A DNA stretch of 35,758 nucleotides from positions 1 through 35,758 of the forward strand of contig CAMLOF010000004.1 in assembly GCA_946481585.1 (NCBI GenBank), written 5' to 3'. The translations under genes and the position numbers were made by a program. Shown in pieces: positions 10,391-19,470 of this stretch (the first letter of the stretch is position 1; each line of letters starts with the position of its first letter). The DNA comes from an uncultured Macromonas sp. (lineage in GTDB: Bacteria > Pseudomonadota > Gammaproteobacteria > Burkholderiales > Burkholderiaceae). The notes beneath the pieces were generated by a model. The model saw nothing but the letters and a program-made list of their open reading frames with translations, was not told where the DNA came from and did no database searches.

Positions 10391-11503
10391 ATGCCTCCCA
10401 GCGACCAGCAAGCCCCCGCCGGGTCCCGCCCGCCGGAAAGCACTGCGCCCGACCAGTGGCGCATGGCCGAGCACTGGCCAGAGCTGGTGTCAGCCGTCAC
10501 CGACCAGTCCATCGAGTCGGTAAGCCTGCTGCTGCGCGGGCTGGACCTGCTGGTCAAGCGTGGGCGGCTCAGCCCGGCCGAATACAAGGTGCTGGCCATG
10601 CCCGCCGAGCGGCTCAAGCATTGCGGCATCAATGCTCAGCAGATCGTGCGCTTCCAGAGCGGCCGGGTGCGCCAGTCACATGAAAAGATCGACCTGGCCT
10701 ACCTGATCGAGTCGGTTCTGCAGGAGCGGCGCAACGAGCTGGCGATCCAGGGCATTGCCGTGCGGCGCAAGTTCAAGCCGGTGGACGTGCTGATCGACCC
10801 TACGCTGGGCTTCAGCCTGACGAGCGCCATGCTGGAGTGGAGCACGCACTTTGGCCACCGCATAGACCTGCGGCTGGAAGCCGAGGGTGACCCGACGCGC
10901 GCACGCCTGTGGATGAAGACCTACACCGAACACGAACCCGTGCAAAGCGCGGTCTTTGAAGACAGCATCCACTGGTTGCTGCTGCGCCAGATTGCCGCGA
11001 CCGATGGCGGCATTGACGTGGAACGCAACGTGGCCGACGACGGCGTGGAGCTGACAGCCTGCTTCAAGCGCACGCTTGGCCTGGGCAGCGCTGAACCCGC
11101 CAGCAACGCCCCCGCTACGGGGCTGAACCCGGAGTCGGTCTTCCGCAGCATCACCGGGGCCTATGTGGTGGTGTGCTCGGCCGACGCCGACACGCGCCTG
11201 GAGGCCGTGGACATTGTGCGCAAGCTGGGCGTGGCGGTGGACGGCGTGGCCAGCGGAGCGCAGGCACTTGACGCCATGCGCGGGCGCGACGTGCACCTGC
11301 TGATCCAGGACATGGTGCACCCGCCAGCAGACGTGGCAACCCTGCACAAGGAAATTGCCAGCGCCCACCCCTTGATGCCGCTGGTAGACATAGGCCCCGA
11401 AGGCACCCCAGCGAAAAGCGGTGAACACCCGTTGATCCCCCGTGATGCGCTGCGGCAATCGCTGGGTTCCACAGTGATGTTCACGCTGTCCAAGGTGATG
11501 TGA
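10391..11503 (+). CDS. Degenerate histidine kinase-receiver fusion protein
   Basis: A 370-residue cytoplasmic protein. Residues about 30-110 look like the two-helix dimerisation domain of a histidine kinase, but the position of the phosphorylated histidine reads TDQSIESV. Residues about 125-230 follow the kinase ATPase domain (VLIDPTLGFSLTSAMLEW corresponds to the N-box region), yet the ATP-binding asparagine and the G-boxes are missing. Residues about 257-370 resemble a receiver domain: the usual acidic pair is replaced (VVVCSADADTR), one aspartate (D307, in LIQDMVHP) sits where the phosphate acceptor should be, and the conserved lysine is not evident. It is therefore probably a non-catalytic scaffold or sensor. 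I chose the ATG at 10391, with GGAG 12 bases upstream, over a frame start 45 codons earlier. Its tail overlaps the opposite gene by 23 bases. Confidence 0.75.
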   Translation: MPPSDQQAPAGSRPPESTAPDQWRMAEHWPELVSAVTDQSIESVSLLLRGLDLLVKRGRLSPAEYKVLAMPAERLKHCGINAQQIVRFQSGRVRQSHEKIDLAYLIESVLQERRNELAIQGIAVRRKFKPVDVLIDPTLGFSLTSAMLEWSTHFGHRIDLRLEAEGDPTRARLWMKTYTEHEPVQSAVFEDSIHWLLLRQIAATDGGIDVERNVADDGVELTACFKRTLGLGSAEPASNAPATGLNPESVFRSITGAYVVVCSADADTRLEAVDIVRKLGVAVDGVASGAQALDAMRGRDVHLLIQDMVHPPADVATLHKEIASAHPLMPLVDIGPEGTPAKSGEHPLIPRDALRQSLGSTVMFTLSKVM

Positions 11504-12686
11504 ACCAACCTTGCCGGTGCGCTGCCCCCAAGCGGTTTGCGACATCTGCCAAACGTGAACGTGGCAAGGCAAGCGCCAGCTGCATTGCTGCTGCAAGGTC
11601 TGCTGCGCAGACCACACCGGGCTGCTCTTGCGGCTCCCACGTTTGGGCGAAGGCCAACTGTTTGGCACCTATGCCCGCATGCTCCAACGCCAGGCCCACG
11701 CGGGGCAGGGCATGGGCCATGGCCACAATGCGCCCGTGCAGGCTGCTGCCGCAATACCCCCGGCTGGAGGCGATGAGCGCGGCGATGTCCCACAGGTGCA
11801 AGGACTCCATCACCCGCACATGCGGCGAAACCATGCGTGCAGCCACGCGCTGCAGCAGGGCCAGATCGTCGTGCCAAGGAGCGGCTCCCGCGCGGAACAG
11901 CACCATGCCCAGGCCGGTGCTGGCGGCCAATTCGTCCAACTGAGCGGCGAGAGTGGCAACGGTGGCATCGTCGCCGAAGGCAGCGCTGAACTGCACCGCC
12001 AGGTAACCCTGGGGCAGGGCTTCACGCAGAGGCAGCACCTCGCCTTGCGTGGCATGCTGGCTGATGGTGGTGCCGAACAACTCCGCCACGCGCACGGCGG
12101 CGTCTGGCACGAGCTCTGCTGACAGGCCTGCAGCGCGCAGGTGGGCTTGCGTGGTCTGGTCGCGCACGCTCACGCGGTTGGCCGACTGCAGGCTGGCTAG
12201 CACCTCGTCCCGCATGCGGGCGGGCAAGGCGGGCAGGTTCACGCCACCCACGGCGTGGAAGGCCACGCTCGCCAGTTCGGGCCAACGGCGGCTGGCCATC
12301 ACGTAAGGTGCGCGTGCGCTGCTGCCGGTCATGCGCCGCACCCAGGCGGCCTGCTCTTGCGGGTGTTGGGTCAGATAAGCGATGTGGACCTGCGCCTCCT
12401 GCGGGGGCAGCAGCATCACCGCCGCCTGCCAGGCGCTGCAGGTGAGCAATTCGCCGCCCGCGTGCAGCAGGTGTACTTCAGCGCCCTTCAGCTCGTCGCG
12501 CAGCGCATGCCAGGCCCGCACCCGGTGGCCGCCCCAGGGGCGCATGTCGCGCTCGGCCAGCCCGGCGCAGACGATGTTTTCACCGGGCAGCAACGCATCC
12601 AGCACATGCGGAAAAAGCAGGTCGCCGAAATTGTGACGGTCGAACGCGCCGAAGATAACGGTGGTGCGCTTCATCCGCGTCATCAT
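11481..12686 (-). CDS. Polysaccharide pyruvyl transferase family protein
   Basis: A protein of about 401 residues. The start NFGDLLFPHVLDALLPG and the C-terminal GYCGSSLHGRIVAMAHALPRVGL are the two hallmark segments of the CsaB-like polysaccharide pyruvyl transferase family, whose members transfer pyruvate ketal groups to cell-surface sugars. Several ATGs within 12 bases (12686, 12683, 12674) and an upstream TTG could start it; none has a strong ribosome site. No glycan-synthesis genes are nearby and the gene simply follows malate synthase, so the substrate is unknown. The 3' end overlaps the gene at 10391-11503 tail to tail by 23 bases. Confidence 0.82.
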   Translation of the reverse strand: MMTRMKRTTVIFGAFDRHNFGDLLFPHVLDALLPGENIVCAGLAERDMRPWGGHRVRAWHALRDELKGAEVHLLHAGGELLTCSAWQAAVMLLPPQEAQVHIAYLTQHPQEQAAWVRRMTGSSARAPYVMASRRWPELASVAFHAVGGVNLPALPARMRDEVLASLQSANRVSVRDQTTQAHLRAAGLSAELVPDAAVRVAELFGTTISQHATQGEVLPLREALPQGYLAVQFSAAFGDDATVATLAAQLDELAASTGLGMVLFRAGAAPWHDDLALLQRVAARMVSPHVRVMESLHLWDIAALIASSRGYCGSSLHGRIVAMAHALPRVGLALEHAGIGAKQLAFAQTWEPQEQPGVVCAADLAAAMQLALALPRSRLADVANRLGAAHRQGWFTSPWTA

Positions 12687-12698
12687 GGCGCGGCGCCA

Positions 12699-12722
12699 GC
12701 GGCCCTGCAAGAAAGGGGCCGC
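12699..12722 (-). terminator. Hairpin between glcB and the pyruvyl-transferase-like gene
   Basis: GCGGCCC (12699-12705) and GGGCCGC (12716-12722) form a perfect seven-pair stem with a ten-base loop, 14 bases after the glcB stop. There is no T-run on the minus strand after the stem, so termination is likely weak or Rho-assisted, and the downstream gene may still be read. Confidence 0.4.
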
Positions 12723-12736
12723 TTGTGCTGTACCGG

Positions 12737-14941
12737 TCAGGCCTGCCCGGCCTTGACCTTCAAACGCCAGGCGTGCAGCAGAGGCTCGGTGTAGCCGCTG
12801 GGCTGTTCCTTGCCCTTGAACACCAGGTCCAGCGCTGCCTGGTATGCGGCGCCTTGCGGGTTGGCCACCAGGCTCTTGTAAGCCGGGTCGCCCGCGTTCT
12901 GCCCGTCCACCTTGGCGGCCATGCGGGCAAAGGTGTCACGAACCTGCTGCTCCGTCACCACGCCGTGGTGCAGCCAGTTGGCCACGTGCTGGCTGCTGAT
13001 GCGCAGCGTGGCGCGGTCTTCCATCAGGCCCACGTCGTTGATGTCGGGCACCTTGGAGCAGCCCACGCCCTGGTCCACCCAGCGCACCACGTAGCCCAGG
13101 ATGCCCTGCGCGTTGTTGTCCAGCTCCTGCTGCTTCTCGGCGTCGGTCCAGTTCGGGTTGGCGGTGACAGGGATCGTCAGCAGGCCGGTCAGCAGGTTGT
13201 CGCGCTCGGCGTTGGCGTCGATCTTCTCCAGCTCGATCTGGATGTCCTGCACGTTCACCTGGTGGTAGTGCAGGGCGTGCAGCGTGGCGCCCGTGGGGCT
13301 GGGCACCCAGGCGGTGTTGGCACCGGCCTTGGGGTGGCCGATCTTCTGCTCCAGCATGGCGGCCATCAGGTCGGGCATGGCCCACATGCCCTTGCCGATC
13401 TGCGCACGGCCACGCAGGCCACACTTCAGGCCCACCAGCACGTTGTTGCGCTCGTAGCTCTGGATCCAGGCGCTGCTCTTCATGTCGCCCTTGCGCACCA
13501 TGGGACCGGCCAGCATGGCGGTGTGCATTTCGTCGCCAGTGCGGTCCAGGAAACCGGTGTTGATGAAGGCCACACGGCTGGCGGCGGCGGCAATGCAGGC
13601 CTGGAGGTTGACGGAGGTGCGGCGCTCCTCGTCCATGATGCCCAGCTTGACGGTGCTGTCGGGCAGGCCCAGCAGCTGTTCGACGCGGCCGAACAGTTCG
13701 GCGGCGAAGGCCACTTCCTTGGGGCCGTGCATCTTGGGCTTGACGATGTAGACGCTGCCGGTGCGGCTGTTGCGGATACCGTTGGCGCCATGGCCCTGCA
13801 GGTCATGCAACGCGATGGTCGTGGTGACCACCGCGTCCATGATGCCCTCGGGGATCTCTTTCACCGAGCCGTCGGCGGCGGTGTAGAGGATAGCCGGGTT
13901 GGTCATCAGGTGGCCGACGTTGCGCACGAACATCAGGCTGCGGCCATGCAGGCGCACCTCGCCGCCGTTGGGAGCGGTGTAGAGACGGTCGGGGTTGAGG
14001 CCGCGCGTCAGCGTCTTGCCGCCCTTCTCGAAAGATTCGGTCAGCGTGCCCTTGAGGATGCCCAGCCAGTTGCTGTAGCCCAGGACCTTGTCCTCGGCGT
14101 CCACGGCGGCCACGGAGTCTTCCAGGTCGAGGATGGTGGAGAGGGCGGACTCCAGCACCACGTCGGCCACGCCAGCGGCGTCGGTCTGGCCGATGGGGGT
14201 GTTGCGGTTGATGATGATGTCGAGGTGGATGCCGTTGTGAGCCAGCAGCACCGACTTGGGTGCGCCTGCGTCACCCTGGTAGCCCACCAGCTGGGCCGGG
14301 TCCTTCAGGCCGGTGCTGCCGCCGTTCTTCAGGTTCACCTGCAGGGCGCCGCCCACGATGGCGTAGCCCGTGGCGTCCTTGTGGGAGCCACCGGCCAGAG
14401 GCACGGCCTGGTCCAGGAAGTTGCGGGCGAATTCAATGACCTTGGCGCCACGCTTCTCGTTGTAGCCCGGCCCCTTGGCGCAACCGTCAGCCTCGGAGAT
14501 GGCGTCGGTGCCATAGAGCGCGTCATACAGGCTGCCCCAACGCGCATTGGCTGCGTTGAGTGCGTAGCGTGCGTTCAGGATGGGCACCACCAGCTGCGGG
14601 CCAGCCTGGGTGGCCAGCTCAGCGTCAACGTTGGTGGTGGTGGCCTTGGCGCCAGCAGGCTGGGGCACCAGGTAGCCAATGGTTTCCAGGAACTGGCGGT
14701 AGGCAGCCATGTTCTGGATGGGGCCGGGGTTGGCGGTGTGCCACTTGTCCAGTTCCACCTGGATGCGGTCGCGCTCGGCCAGCAAGGCAATGTTCTTGGG
14801 GGCCAGGTCGGCCACGATGGCGTCGAAACCGGCCCAGAACCTGGCATTGTCGATACCGGTGCCGGGCAGCACCTGGGTTTCAACGAACTGGTGCAGAACG
14901 GTAGCCACCTGCAGGCGGCCAACTTGGGTACGAGCGGTCAT
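12737..14941 (-). CDS. glcB: Malate synthase G
   Basis: A 734-residue enzyme (the E. coli protein has 723) that condenses glyoxylate with acetyl-CoA to malate in the glyoxylate cycle. Family features seen include [31 protein letters not shown], the [16 protein letters not shown] segment, [17 protein letters not shown], the [16 protein letters not shown] block, and [13 protein letters not shown] chose the ATG at 14939-14941 because GGAGG precedes it by about 8 bases; a frame extension of 23 codons upstream is unlike the family. A LysR-type gene is divergent across a 198-base gap and is the probable regulator. No isocitrate lyase gene is in the window. Confidence 0.97.
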   Translation of the reverse strand: MTARTQVGRLQVATVLHQFVETQVLPGTGIDNARFWAGFDAIVADLAPKNIALLAERDRIQVELDKWHTANPGPIQNMAAYRQFLETIGYLVPQPAGAKATTTNVDAELATQAGPQLVVPILNARYALNAANARWGSLYDALYGTDAISEADGCAKGPGYNEKRGAKVIEFARNFLDQAVPLAGGSHKDATGYAIVGGALQVNLKNGGSTGLKDPAQLVGYQGDAGAPKSVLLAHNGIHLDIIINRNTPIGQTDAAGVADVVLESALSTILDLEDSVAAVDAEDKVLGYSNWLGILKGTLTESFEKGGKTLTRGLNPDRLYTAPNGGEVRLHGRSLMFVRNVGHLMTNPAILYTAADGSVKEIPEGIMDAVVTTTIALHDLQGHGANGIRNSRTGSVYIVKPKMHGPKEVAFAAELFGRVEQLLGLPDSTVKLGIMDEERRTSVNLQACIAAAASRVAFINTGFLDRTGDEMHTAMLAGPMVRKGDMKSSAWIQSYERNNVLVGLKCGLRGRAQIGKGMWAMPDLMAAMLEQKIGHPKAGANTAWVPSPTGATLHALHYHQVNVQDIQIELEKIDANAERDNLLTGLLTIPVTANPNWTDAEKQQELDNNAQGILGYVVRWVDQGVGCSKVPDINDVGLMEDRATLRISSQHVANWLHHGVVTEQQVRDTFARMAAKVDGQNAGDPAYKSLVANPQGAAYQAALDLVFKGKEQPSGYTEPLLHAWRLKVKAGQA

Positions 14942-15139
14942 GAGAGAACCTCCAAGAAAGACAGACATCCGGGGAAAGCGGGGCTGCGCCTCACTTTGCA
15001 TGAGGAGCACTGTACGTCAACCACGGCGCGCGATTGAGCAACGCCAGAAGTACTCAGCAGTGACTTTTTTATACATAATCAATGCCAGTTGGCCTGCAAA
15101 ACCATCCTCCTAACCACCTAAACAACAGCCACCAAGCCC
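14942..15139. promoter_or_regulatory. Divergent glcB / LysR-regulator intergenic region
   Basis: This 198-base gap carries the control signals of both divergent genes. Its most AT-rich patch (15065-15080) contains TATACATAAT on the plus strand and TATAAA on the minus strand, plausible -10 elements for either direction. No well-spaced -35 partner was found. LysR proteins normally bind such divergent gaps. Confidence 0.4.
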
Positions 15140-16072
15140 ATGGACAAACTCAAGGCGATGGAAACCTTCGTGACCGTGGCCACGCGCGGCAGCCTGACCG
15201 CCGCCGCCCGCGCCGAGGGTGTAGCCCCCGCCATTGTGGGGCGGCGGCTGGACGCGCTGGAGGCCCACCTGGGCGTGAAACTGCTGGTGCGCACCACGCG
15301 GCGCATCACCCTCACCCACGAAGGCAGCGCCTTTCTGGAAGACTGCCAGCGCCTGCTGGCCGAACTGGCCAACGCCGAGGCCAGCGTCAGCGCCGGGGGC
15401 GTGCGCGCACGCGGGCACCTGCGCATCACCGCGCCTGCCGGGTTCGGACGGCGGCACGTGGCGCCGCTGGTGCCGCACTTTCGCGAGCTGCACCCCGAGG
15501 TGACCATCTCGCTCAACCTGAGCGACCGCGTCATCGACCTGGCTGCCGAGGGCTACGACTGCGCCGTGCGCGTGGGCGATTTGCCCGATTCGTCGCTGGT
15601 CAGCATCCGCCTGGCCGACAACCGCCGCCTGTGCGTGGCCACGCCGCGCTACCTGCGCCTGCACGGCCAGCCCCGGCACCCGCACGACCTGGCCCGGTTC
15701 GACTGCCTCACGCTGTCGTCTGACGCGTCGCAGACGCGCGGCTGGGCCTTCCAGCTGCCACCGGGTGAAGACGGCAAAGGTGGCGAACTGATCCACCTGC
15801 GCCCCGGCGGCCCGCTGGACTGTTCCGACGGGCAGGTGCTGCACGAGTGGTGCCTGGCCGGCTACGGCATTGCCTGGCGCAGCATCTGGGAGGTGGAAAG
15901 CGACATTGCCGAAGGCCGCCTGCAAACCGTGCTGGACGAATTTGCCGCGCCGCCCAACGGCATTTACGCGGTGTTTCCGCAGCGCAAGCACCTGGCGCTG
16001 CGGGTGCGGCTGTGGATCGACTTTCTGAAGAGCCACTACGGGCAGCAAGATTTCTGGTCGCGGCGGGGCTGA
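15140..16072 (+). CDS. LysR-family transcriptional regulator
   Basis: A 310-residue DNA-binding regulator of standard length. The N-terminal winged helix-turn-helix (about 1-60) reads METFVTVATRGSLTAAARAEGVAPAIVGRRLDALEAHLG. The effector-binding domain (about 90-295) starts GHLRITAPAGFGRRHVAPLV and contains YDCAVRVGDLPDSSLVS, a pattern of the CrgA/AaeR-like branch. It is divergent from glcB, which makes glcB the likely target and glyoxylate or a related acid a plausible effector, by inference from position only. Confidence 0.92.
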   Translation: MDKLKAMETFVTVATRGSLTAAARAEGVAPAIVGRRLDALEAHLGVKLLVRTTRRITLTHEGSAFLEDCQRLLAELANAEASVSAGGVRARGHLRITAPAGFGRRHVAPLVPHFRELHPEVTISLNLSDRVIDLAAEGYDCAVRVGDLPDSSLVSIRLADNRRLCVATPRYLRLHGQPRHPHDLARFDCLTLSSDASQTRGWAFQLPPGEDGKGGELIHLRPGGPLDCSDGQVLHEWCLAGYGIAWRSIWEVESDIAEGRLQTVLDEFAAPPNGIYAVFPQRKHLALRVRLWIDFLKSHYGQQDFWSRRG

Positions 16073-16159
16073 GTGTTGCCGTGCACCGGTTTGCCGGGCA
16101 AGATGCCATGTGTTAAATGCGCCCAACCCCTTGCTGACAACGCTCACTGGCGAGACACC

Positions 16160-16642
16160 ATGCCCTCAAACCCCACCGCCATCACCGCCCTGGAGGCTCC
16201 TCCCCGCACCAAGCCGTCGAACTACCCCGAGCCCTTCCGCTCGATGATGGCCGGGCGGGTCAAGCGCCCGCTGGGCGACCTGTTCGGGCTCACCAACTTT
16301 GGCGTCAACCTGACCGTGCTGCCGCCGGGCGCGGTGTCGGCGCTGCGCCATGCACACACGCTGCAAGACGAATTCATCTATGTGGTGGCGGGCAGCCCCA
16401 CGCTCTACACGGACGAGGGCCCCACGCAGCTGCAGGCAGGTATGTGCGCGGGCTTCAAGGCCGGGACGGGCAATGCCCACCGGCTGGTCAACGAGTCGGC
16501 CGAAGAGGTGATCTACCTGGAGGTGGGCGACCGCACGCCCGGCGATGCGGCCAGCTACCCGGACGAGGATCTGGTGGCGCAACAGGTGGATGGTCAATGG
16601 AAGTTCTTCCACAAGAATGGTGAGCCGTACCCGCAGGCTTGA
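16160..16642 (+). CDS. Cupin-domain protein
   Basis: A 160-residue single-domain cupin. The first cupin motif is visible as ALRHAHTLQDEFIYVVAG, with two histidines and a glutamate placed for metal binding. The second motif is weaker (GTGNAHRLVNES), supplying the third histidine. The length and the C-terminal EVGDRTPGDAASYPDEDL match small cytoplasmic cupins of unknown substrate in proteobacteria. The start at 16160 was preferred to an upstream ATG whose 29 extra residues are not cupin-like. It lies 87 bases downstream of the LysR gene. No function can be assigned. Confidence 0.85.
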   Translation: MPSNPTAITALEAPPRTKPSNYPEPFRSMMAGRVKRPLGDLFGLTNFGVNLTVLPPGAVSALRHAHTLQDEFIYVVAGSPTLYTDEGPTQLQAGMCAGFKAGTGNAHRLVNESAEEVIYLEVGDRTPGDAASYPDEDLVAQQVDGQWKFFHKNGEPYPQA

Positions 16643-16682
16643 AGGTTGACACGCCCGCCAGACAAGGGCACTGGAGACACGG

Positions 16683-17315
16683 ATGACCGCTTCGCTTGTA
16701 ACGATTGCGCTGCTGCACTGGGCCGTGCTGCTGGTGCCAGGCTTCAACTTTGTGTTGCTGGGCAAGTTGGCCGCGGGCCAGAGCCGTGCCGCGGCGATGG
16801 CGGCGGTCGCGGGCATGACGACCGGGACCCTGGCTTGGGCGACGCTGGCCGTATTGGGCGTTGGGGCGGTTTTTTCGGCACACCCGCTGCTACGGCAGAC
16901 CGCGCAGGTGGCAGGAGGACTTTACCTGCTGCAACTGGCGGTGAAGCTGTGGCGGTCTGGAACGACACCAACTTCGCCAACAACGGCCCATATGAGCGGA
17001 GCGGCGGCCTTCCGGGTTGGTTTCGTCACCAGCGCGCTCAACCCGAAAATCGCGCTGTTTTATGGCAGCGTGTTTGCCACGGCATTGCCCGCCACACCGT
17101 CAATGCTTCACACCGCCAGCGCGGTGGGGCTGGTGTACGCCAATTCGATCGTCTGGCACACCGGTCTGGCGCTGGCTTTGTCGCATGGCGCCGTGCAATC
17201 GGCCTACCTGCGCCACTTTGCCACGCTCAACAGGGTTTCGTCGGCGGTGGTGGGGGTGTTTGGCGCCCGCCTGCTGGCCGAAACCATCCAGGAGTGGCGC
17301 AGGCAAATGGCCTGA
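16683..17315 (+). CDS. LysE/RhtB-family exporter
   Basis: A 210-residue membrane protein of the LysE/RhtB amino-acid exporter family. Six hydrophobic segments are visible. Family features include the LLVPGFNFVLLGKLAAGQSRAA start, GGLYLLQLAVKLWRS, and FRVGFVTSALNPKIALFYGSVF in the middle. The exported compound is unknown; relatives export homoserine, threonine or other small metabolites. A ribosome site (GGAG) stands about 8 bases before the ATG. It is followed after 9 bases by the DUF2784 gene and is distinct from the lysine-cluster exporter at 22497-23165. Confidence 0.9.
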   Translation: MTASLVTIALLHWAVLLVPGFNFVLLGKLAAGQSRAAAMAAVAGMTTGTLAWATLAVLGVGAVFSAHPLLRQTAQVAGGLYLLQLAVKLWRSGTTPTSPTTAHMSGAAAFRVGFVTSALNPKIALFYGSVFATALPATPSMLHTASAVGLVYANSIVWHTGLALALSHGAVQSAYLRHFATLNRVSSAVVGVFGARLLAETIQEWRRQMA

Positions 17316-17324
17316 CCACAACGC

Positions 17325-17708
17325 ATGCCCTACCAGCTGCTCGCCGACGCCGTGCTCGCCCTGCACTTCGGTGTGGTGGTGTTCGTGGTGGGCGGGCTGC
17401 TGGCGGTGCTGGTGGGCAATGGGCTGGGTTGGCGCTGGGTAAACCGGCGGCGCTGGCGGCTCATGCACCTGGTGGCGGTAGTGGTGGTGGCGGCGCAAGC
17501 TTGGCTGGGTGTGCTGTGCCCGCTCACCACGCTGGAATCCTGGCTGCGGGCGCAGGCTGGCGGGGCGGGCTACAGCGGCAGTTTCGTGCAGCACTGGTTG
17601 CAACAAGCCATCTATTTCGAGGCACCGCTGTGGGTGTTCACCTTGGCCTACACCGTGTTTGGTGTTTTGGTGCTGGCAACCTGGCGGATTTTTCCACCAC
17701 AAGCGTGA
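17325..17708 (+). CDS. DUF2784 membrane protein
   Basis: A 127-residue integral membrane protein with about four hydrophobic segments (near residues 7-32, 45-65, 88-100 and 102-120). The spacing of LHFGVVVFVVGG, LMHLVAVVVVAAQAWLGVLCPLTTLE and QQAIYFEAPLWVFTLAYTVFG fits the DUF2784 family, which has no known function. It follows the LysE-family gene by 9 bases with no clear ribosome site, so it is probably coupled to it. Confidence 0.85.
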   Translation: MPYQLLADAVLALHFGVVVFVVGGLLAVLVGNGLGWRWVNRRRWRLMHLVAVVVVAAQAWLGVLCPLTTLESWLRAQAGGAGYSGSFVQHWLQQAIYFEAPLWVFTLAYTVFGVLVLATWRIFPPQA

Positions 17709-17787
17709 TGAATGCCGCGCTTAAACCGCATCTCATCCCCGTCTTCCCATATGTGGCCCCCTGCGCCCACACAGCGTTTTCCCTGAC

Positions 17788-17805
17788 CACTGCCGTGTGG
17801 CAGTG
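17788..17805 (+). terminator. Perfect 7-bp hairpin after the DUF2784 gene
   Basis: CACTGCC, a GTGT loop and GGCAGTG form a compact hairpin 80 bases beyond the DUF2784 stop and 85 bases before the chemoreceptor start. No T-run follows, so a terminator is possible but an operator is equally likely. The rest of the 181-base gap (17709-17889) shows no gene. Confidence 0.35.
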
Positions 17806-17889
17806 ATCCACCCTCATTGACCGGACGCTCTGACAGCTAAGCTTGCCCGACAACTGTTTCTCCCCCGAACCATTCAAAAAGGGTTGTCC

Positions 17890-19470
17890 ATGGGTTTCAA
17901 GCGCATGTCGGTGTCCAGCCGCTTGTTCACGGGTTTTGCCATAGTGCTGCTGTTTCTGGTGGTACTCACGGGTTTTGCCATCCAGCGCATGTCGCAGATC
18001 AACCAGCTGGTGGAAAAGATCGTGCTCTACAACAACGCCGAGTCGGATGAGCTGAGCGTGATGTTCGACAGCGTATTAGGCCGCTGCGTGCTGCTGCGCG
18101 ATATACACCTGAAGGCAGACCCGCCGTCTTACGCCAAGGACATGGAGGCCTTTCAGACGTTTGCCAAGGACTACGCCACCGCCAAGGGCACGTTGCAGAA
18201 AATCCTGGAATCGCAACCCGACGCCAAGGACAAGCACGCCATCTTTGCCGACATGGTGAAGCTGGAAGACAAGTCGCAGGTCGTCTTCAAGAAGGCGGCG
18301 GAACTGCTGGGCCCGGCAGGCAACCCGGACGAAGCGCGGCAATACCTGGTGTCTGACGTGATGCCGCTGCAGACGCAATGGCTGGACGCGATCAACGCGC
18401 TGCTGAGCGTGAACTCGGAACTGAGCAAGGCCGACAGCGAGACGGTGGCGGCGTCGTACGTCAAGTCCAGCTGGTTCATGGTGACGGTATGCCTGCTGGC
18501 GACGGTGCTGGGTGCGGTGATAGCGGTGGGCATCATTCGCGGCCTGACCGCCCAGCTGGGGGGCGAGCCCGCGTATGCCGCTGACGTGGCGAAGCACATT
18601 GCACAGGGGCACCTGGCGGTGGCGGTGAATGCCCGCAACCATGACCGAAGCAGCCTGCTGGCGGCGCTGCGCGACATGCGTGACAGCCTGGCGGGTATCG
18701 TGGGCGAGGTGCGTTCGGGCTCCGACGCCATCACCACCGCGGCCACGCAGATTGCCGCAGGCAACCAGGACCTGGCCGGGCGCACCGACGTGCAGGCCCG
18801 ATCGATTGAACAGACTGCCTCGGCCATGGACGCGCTGACCGCCACGGTCAAACAGAACGCCGACAGCGCTCAGCAGGCCAACGCGATGGCGGTGGCCGCA
18901 TCTGAAGTGGCGGAACAGGGCGGCGCCATGGTGGCGCAGGTGGTGGAGACGATGGGCTCGATCAACGAGTCGTCCAGGAAGATCGTGGACATCATCGGCG
19001 TGATCGAGGGCATCGCCTTCCAGACCAACATCCTGGCGCTGAACGCGGCCGTGGAAGCCGCGCGGGCGGGCGAGCAGGGGCGCGGCTTCGCCGTGGTGGC
19101 GGCCGAGGTGCGCAGCCTGGCGCAGCGCTCTTCAGTCGCGGCCAAAGAGATCAAAGACCTGATTGACGATTCGGTGCAGAAGGTGGATTCGGGCAGCCAA
19201 CTGGTGGAGCGCACCGGCAAGACCATGGGTGATCTCGTGACCAGCGTGAAGCGCGTGACGGAACTGGTGGGCGAAATCACGCTGGCCAGCCAGGCACAAA
19301 GCCGTGGCATCGAACAGGTGAACGGGGCGATTACGCAGATGGACCAGGTGACGCGCCAGAATGCCGCGCTGGTGGAGCAGGCTGCCGCCGCCTCGCAACT
19401 GCAGCAGAGTGCCGCGCAGAAGCTGGCGAACGTGGTGCGGGTGTTCCGGCTGGAGCACTCAGCGGCGTGA
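17890..19470 (+). CDS. Methyl-accepting chemotaxis protein
   Basis: A 526-residue chemoreceptor. Membrane helix 1 is at about 12-32 and helix 2 at about 195-218, bounding a four-helix-bundle-like periplasmic sensor of about 160 residues. A HAMP linker (about 219-275, with [18 protein letters not shown]) leads to the signalling domain, whose hairpin tip is intact ([40 protein letters not shown]). There is no C-terminal CheR/CheB-binding pentapeptide. I chose the ATG at 17890, preceded by AAGGG; an in-frame TTG two codons upstream is the alternative. The ligand is unknown. Its tail overlaps davA on the other strand by 12 bases. Confidence 0.95.
   Translation: MGFKRMSVSSRLFTGFAIVLLFLVVLTGFAIQRMSQINQLVEKIVLYNNAESDELSVMFDSVLGRCVLLRDIHLKADPPSYAKDMEAFQTFAKDYATAKGTLQKILESQPDAKDKHAIFADMVKLEDKSQVVFKKAAELLGPAGNPDEARQYLVSDVMPLQTQWLDAINALLSVNSELSKADSETVAASYVKSSWFMVTVCLLATVLGAVIAVGIIRGLTAQLGGEPAYAADVAKHIAQGHLAVAVNARNHDRSSLLAALRDMRDSLAGIVGEVRSGSDAITTAATQIAAGNQDLAGRTDVQARSIEQTASAMDALTATVKQNADSAQQANAMAVAASEVAEQGGAMVAQVVETMGSINESSRKIVDIIGVIEGIAFQTNILALNAAVEAARAGEQGRGFAVVAAEVRSLAQRSSVAAKEIKDLIDDSVQKVDSGSQLVERTGKTMGDLVTSVKRVTELVGEITLASQAQSRGIEQVNGAITQMDQVTRQNAALVEQAAAASQLQQSAAQKLANVVRVFRLEHSAA

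Noticed and set aside
12725..15037. A long plus-strand open frame opposite glcB (about 770 codons)
   Set aside because: It is antisense to an unmistakable malate synthase, has low-complexity composition typical of GC-rich reverse frames, and shows no domain.
17820..17880. Possible sigma-28 (flagellar) promoter for the chemoreceptor at 17890
   Set aside because: CTAAGCTTG and CCCGACAA resemble the two halves, but they are adjacent instead of about 11 bases apart.
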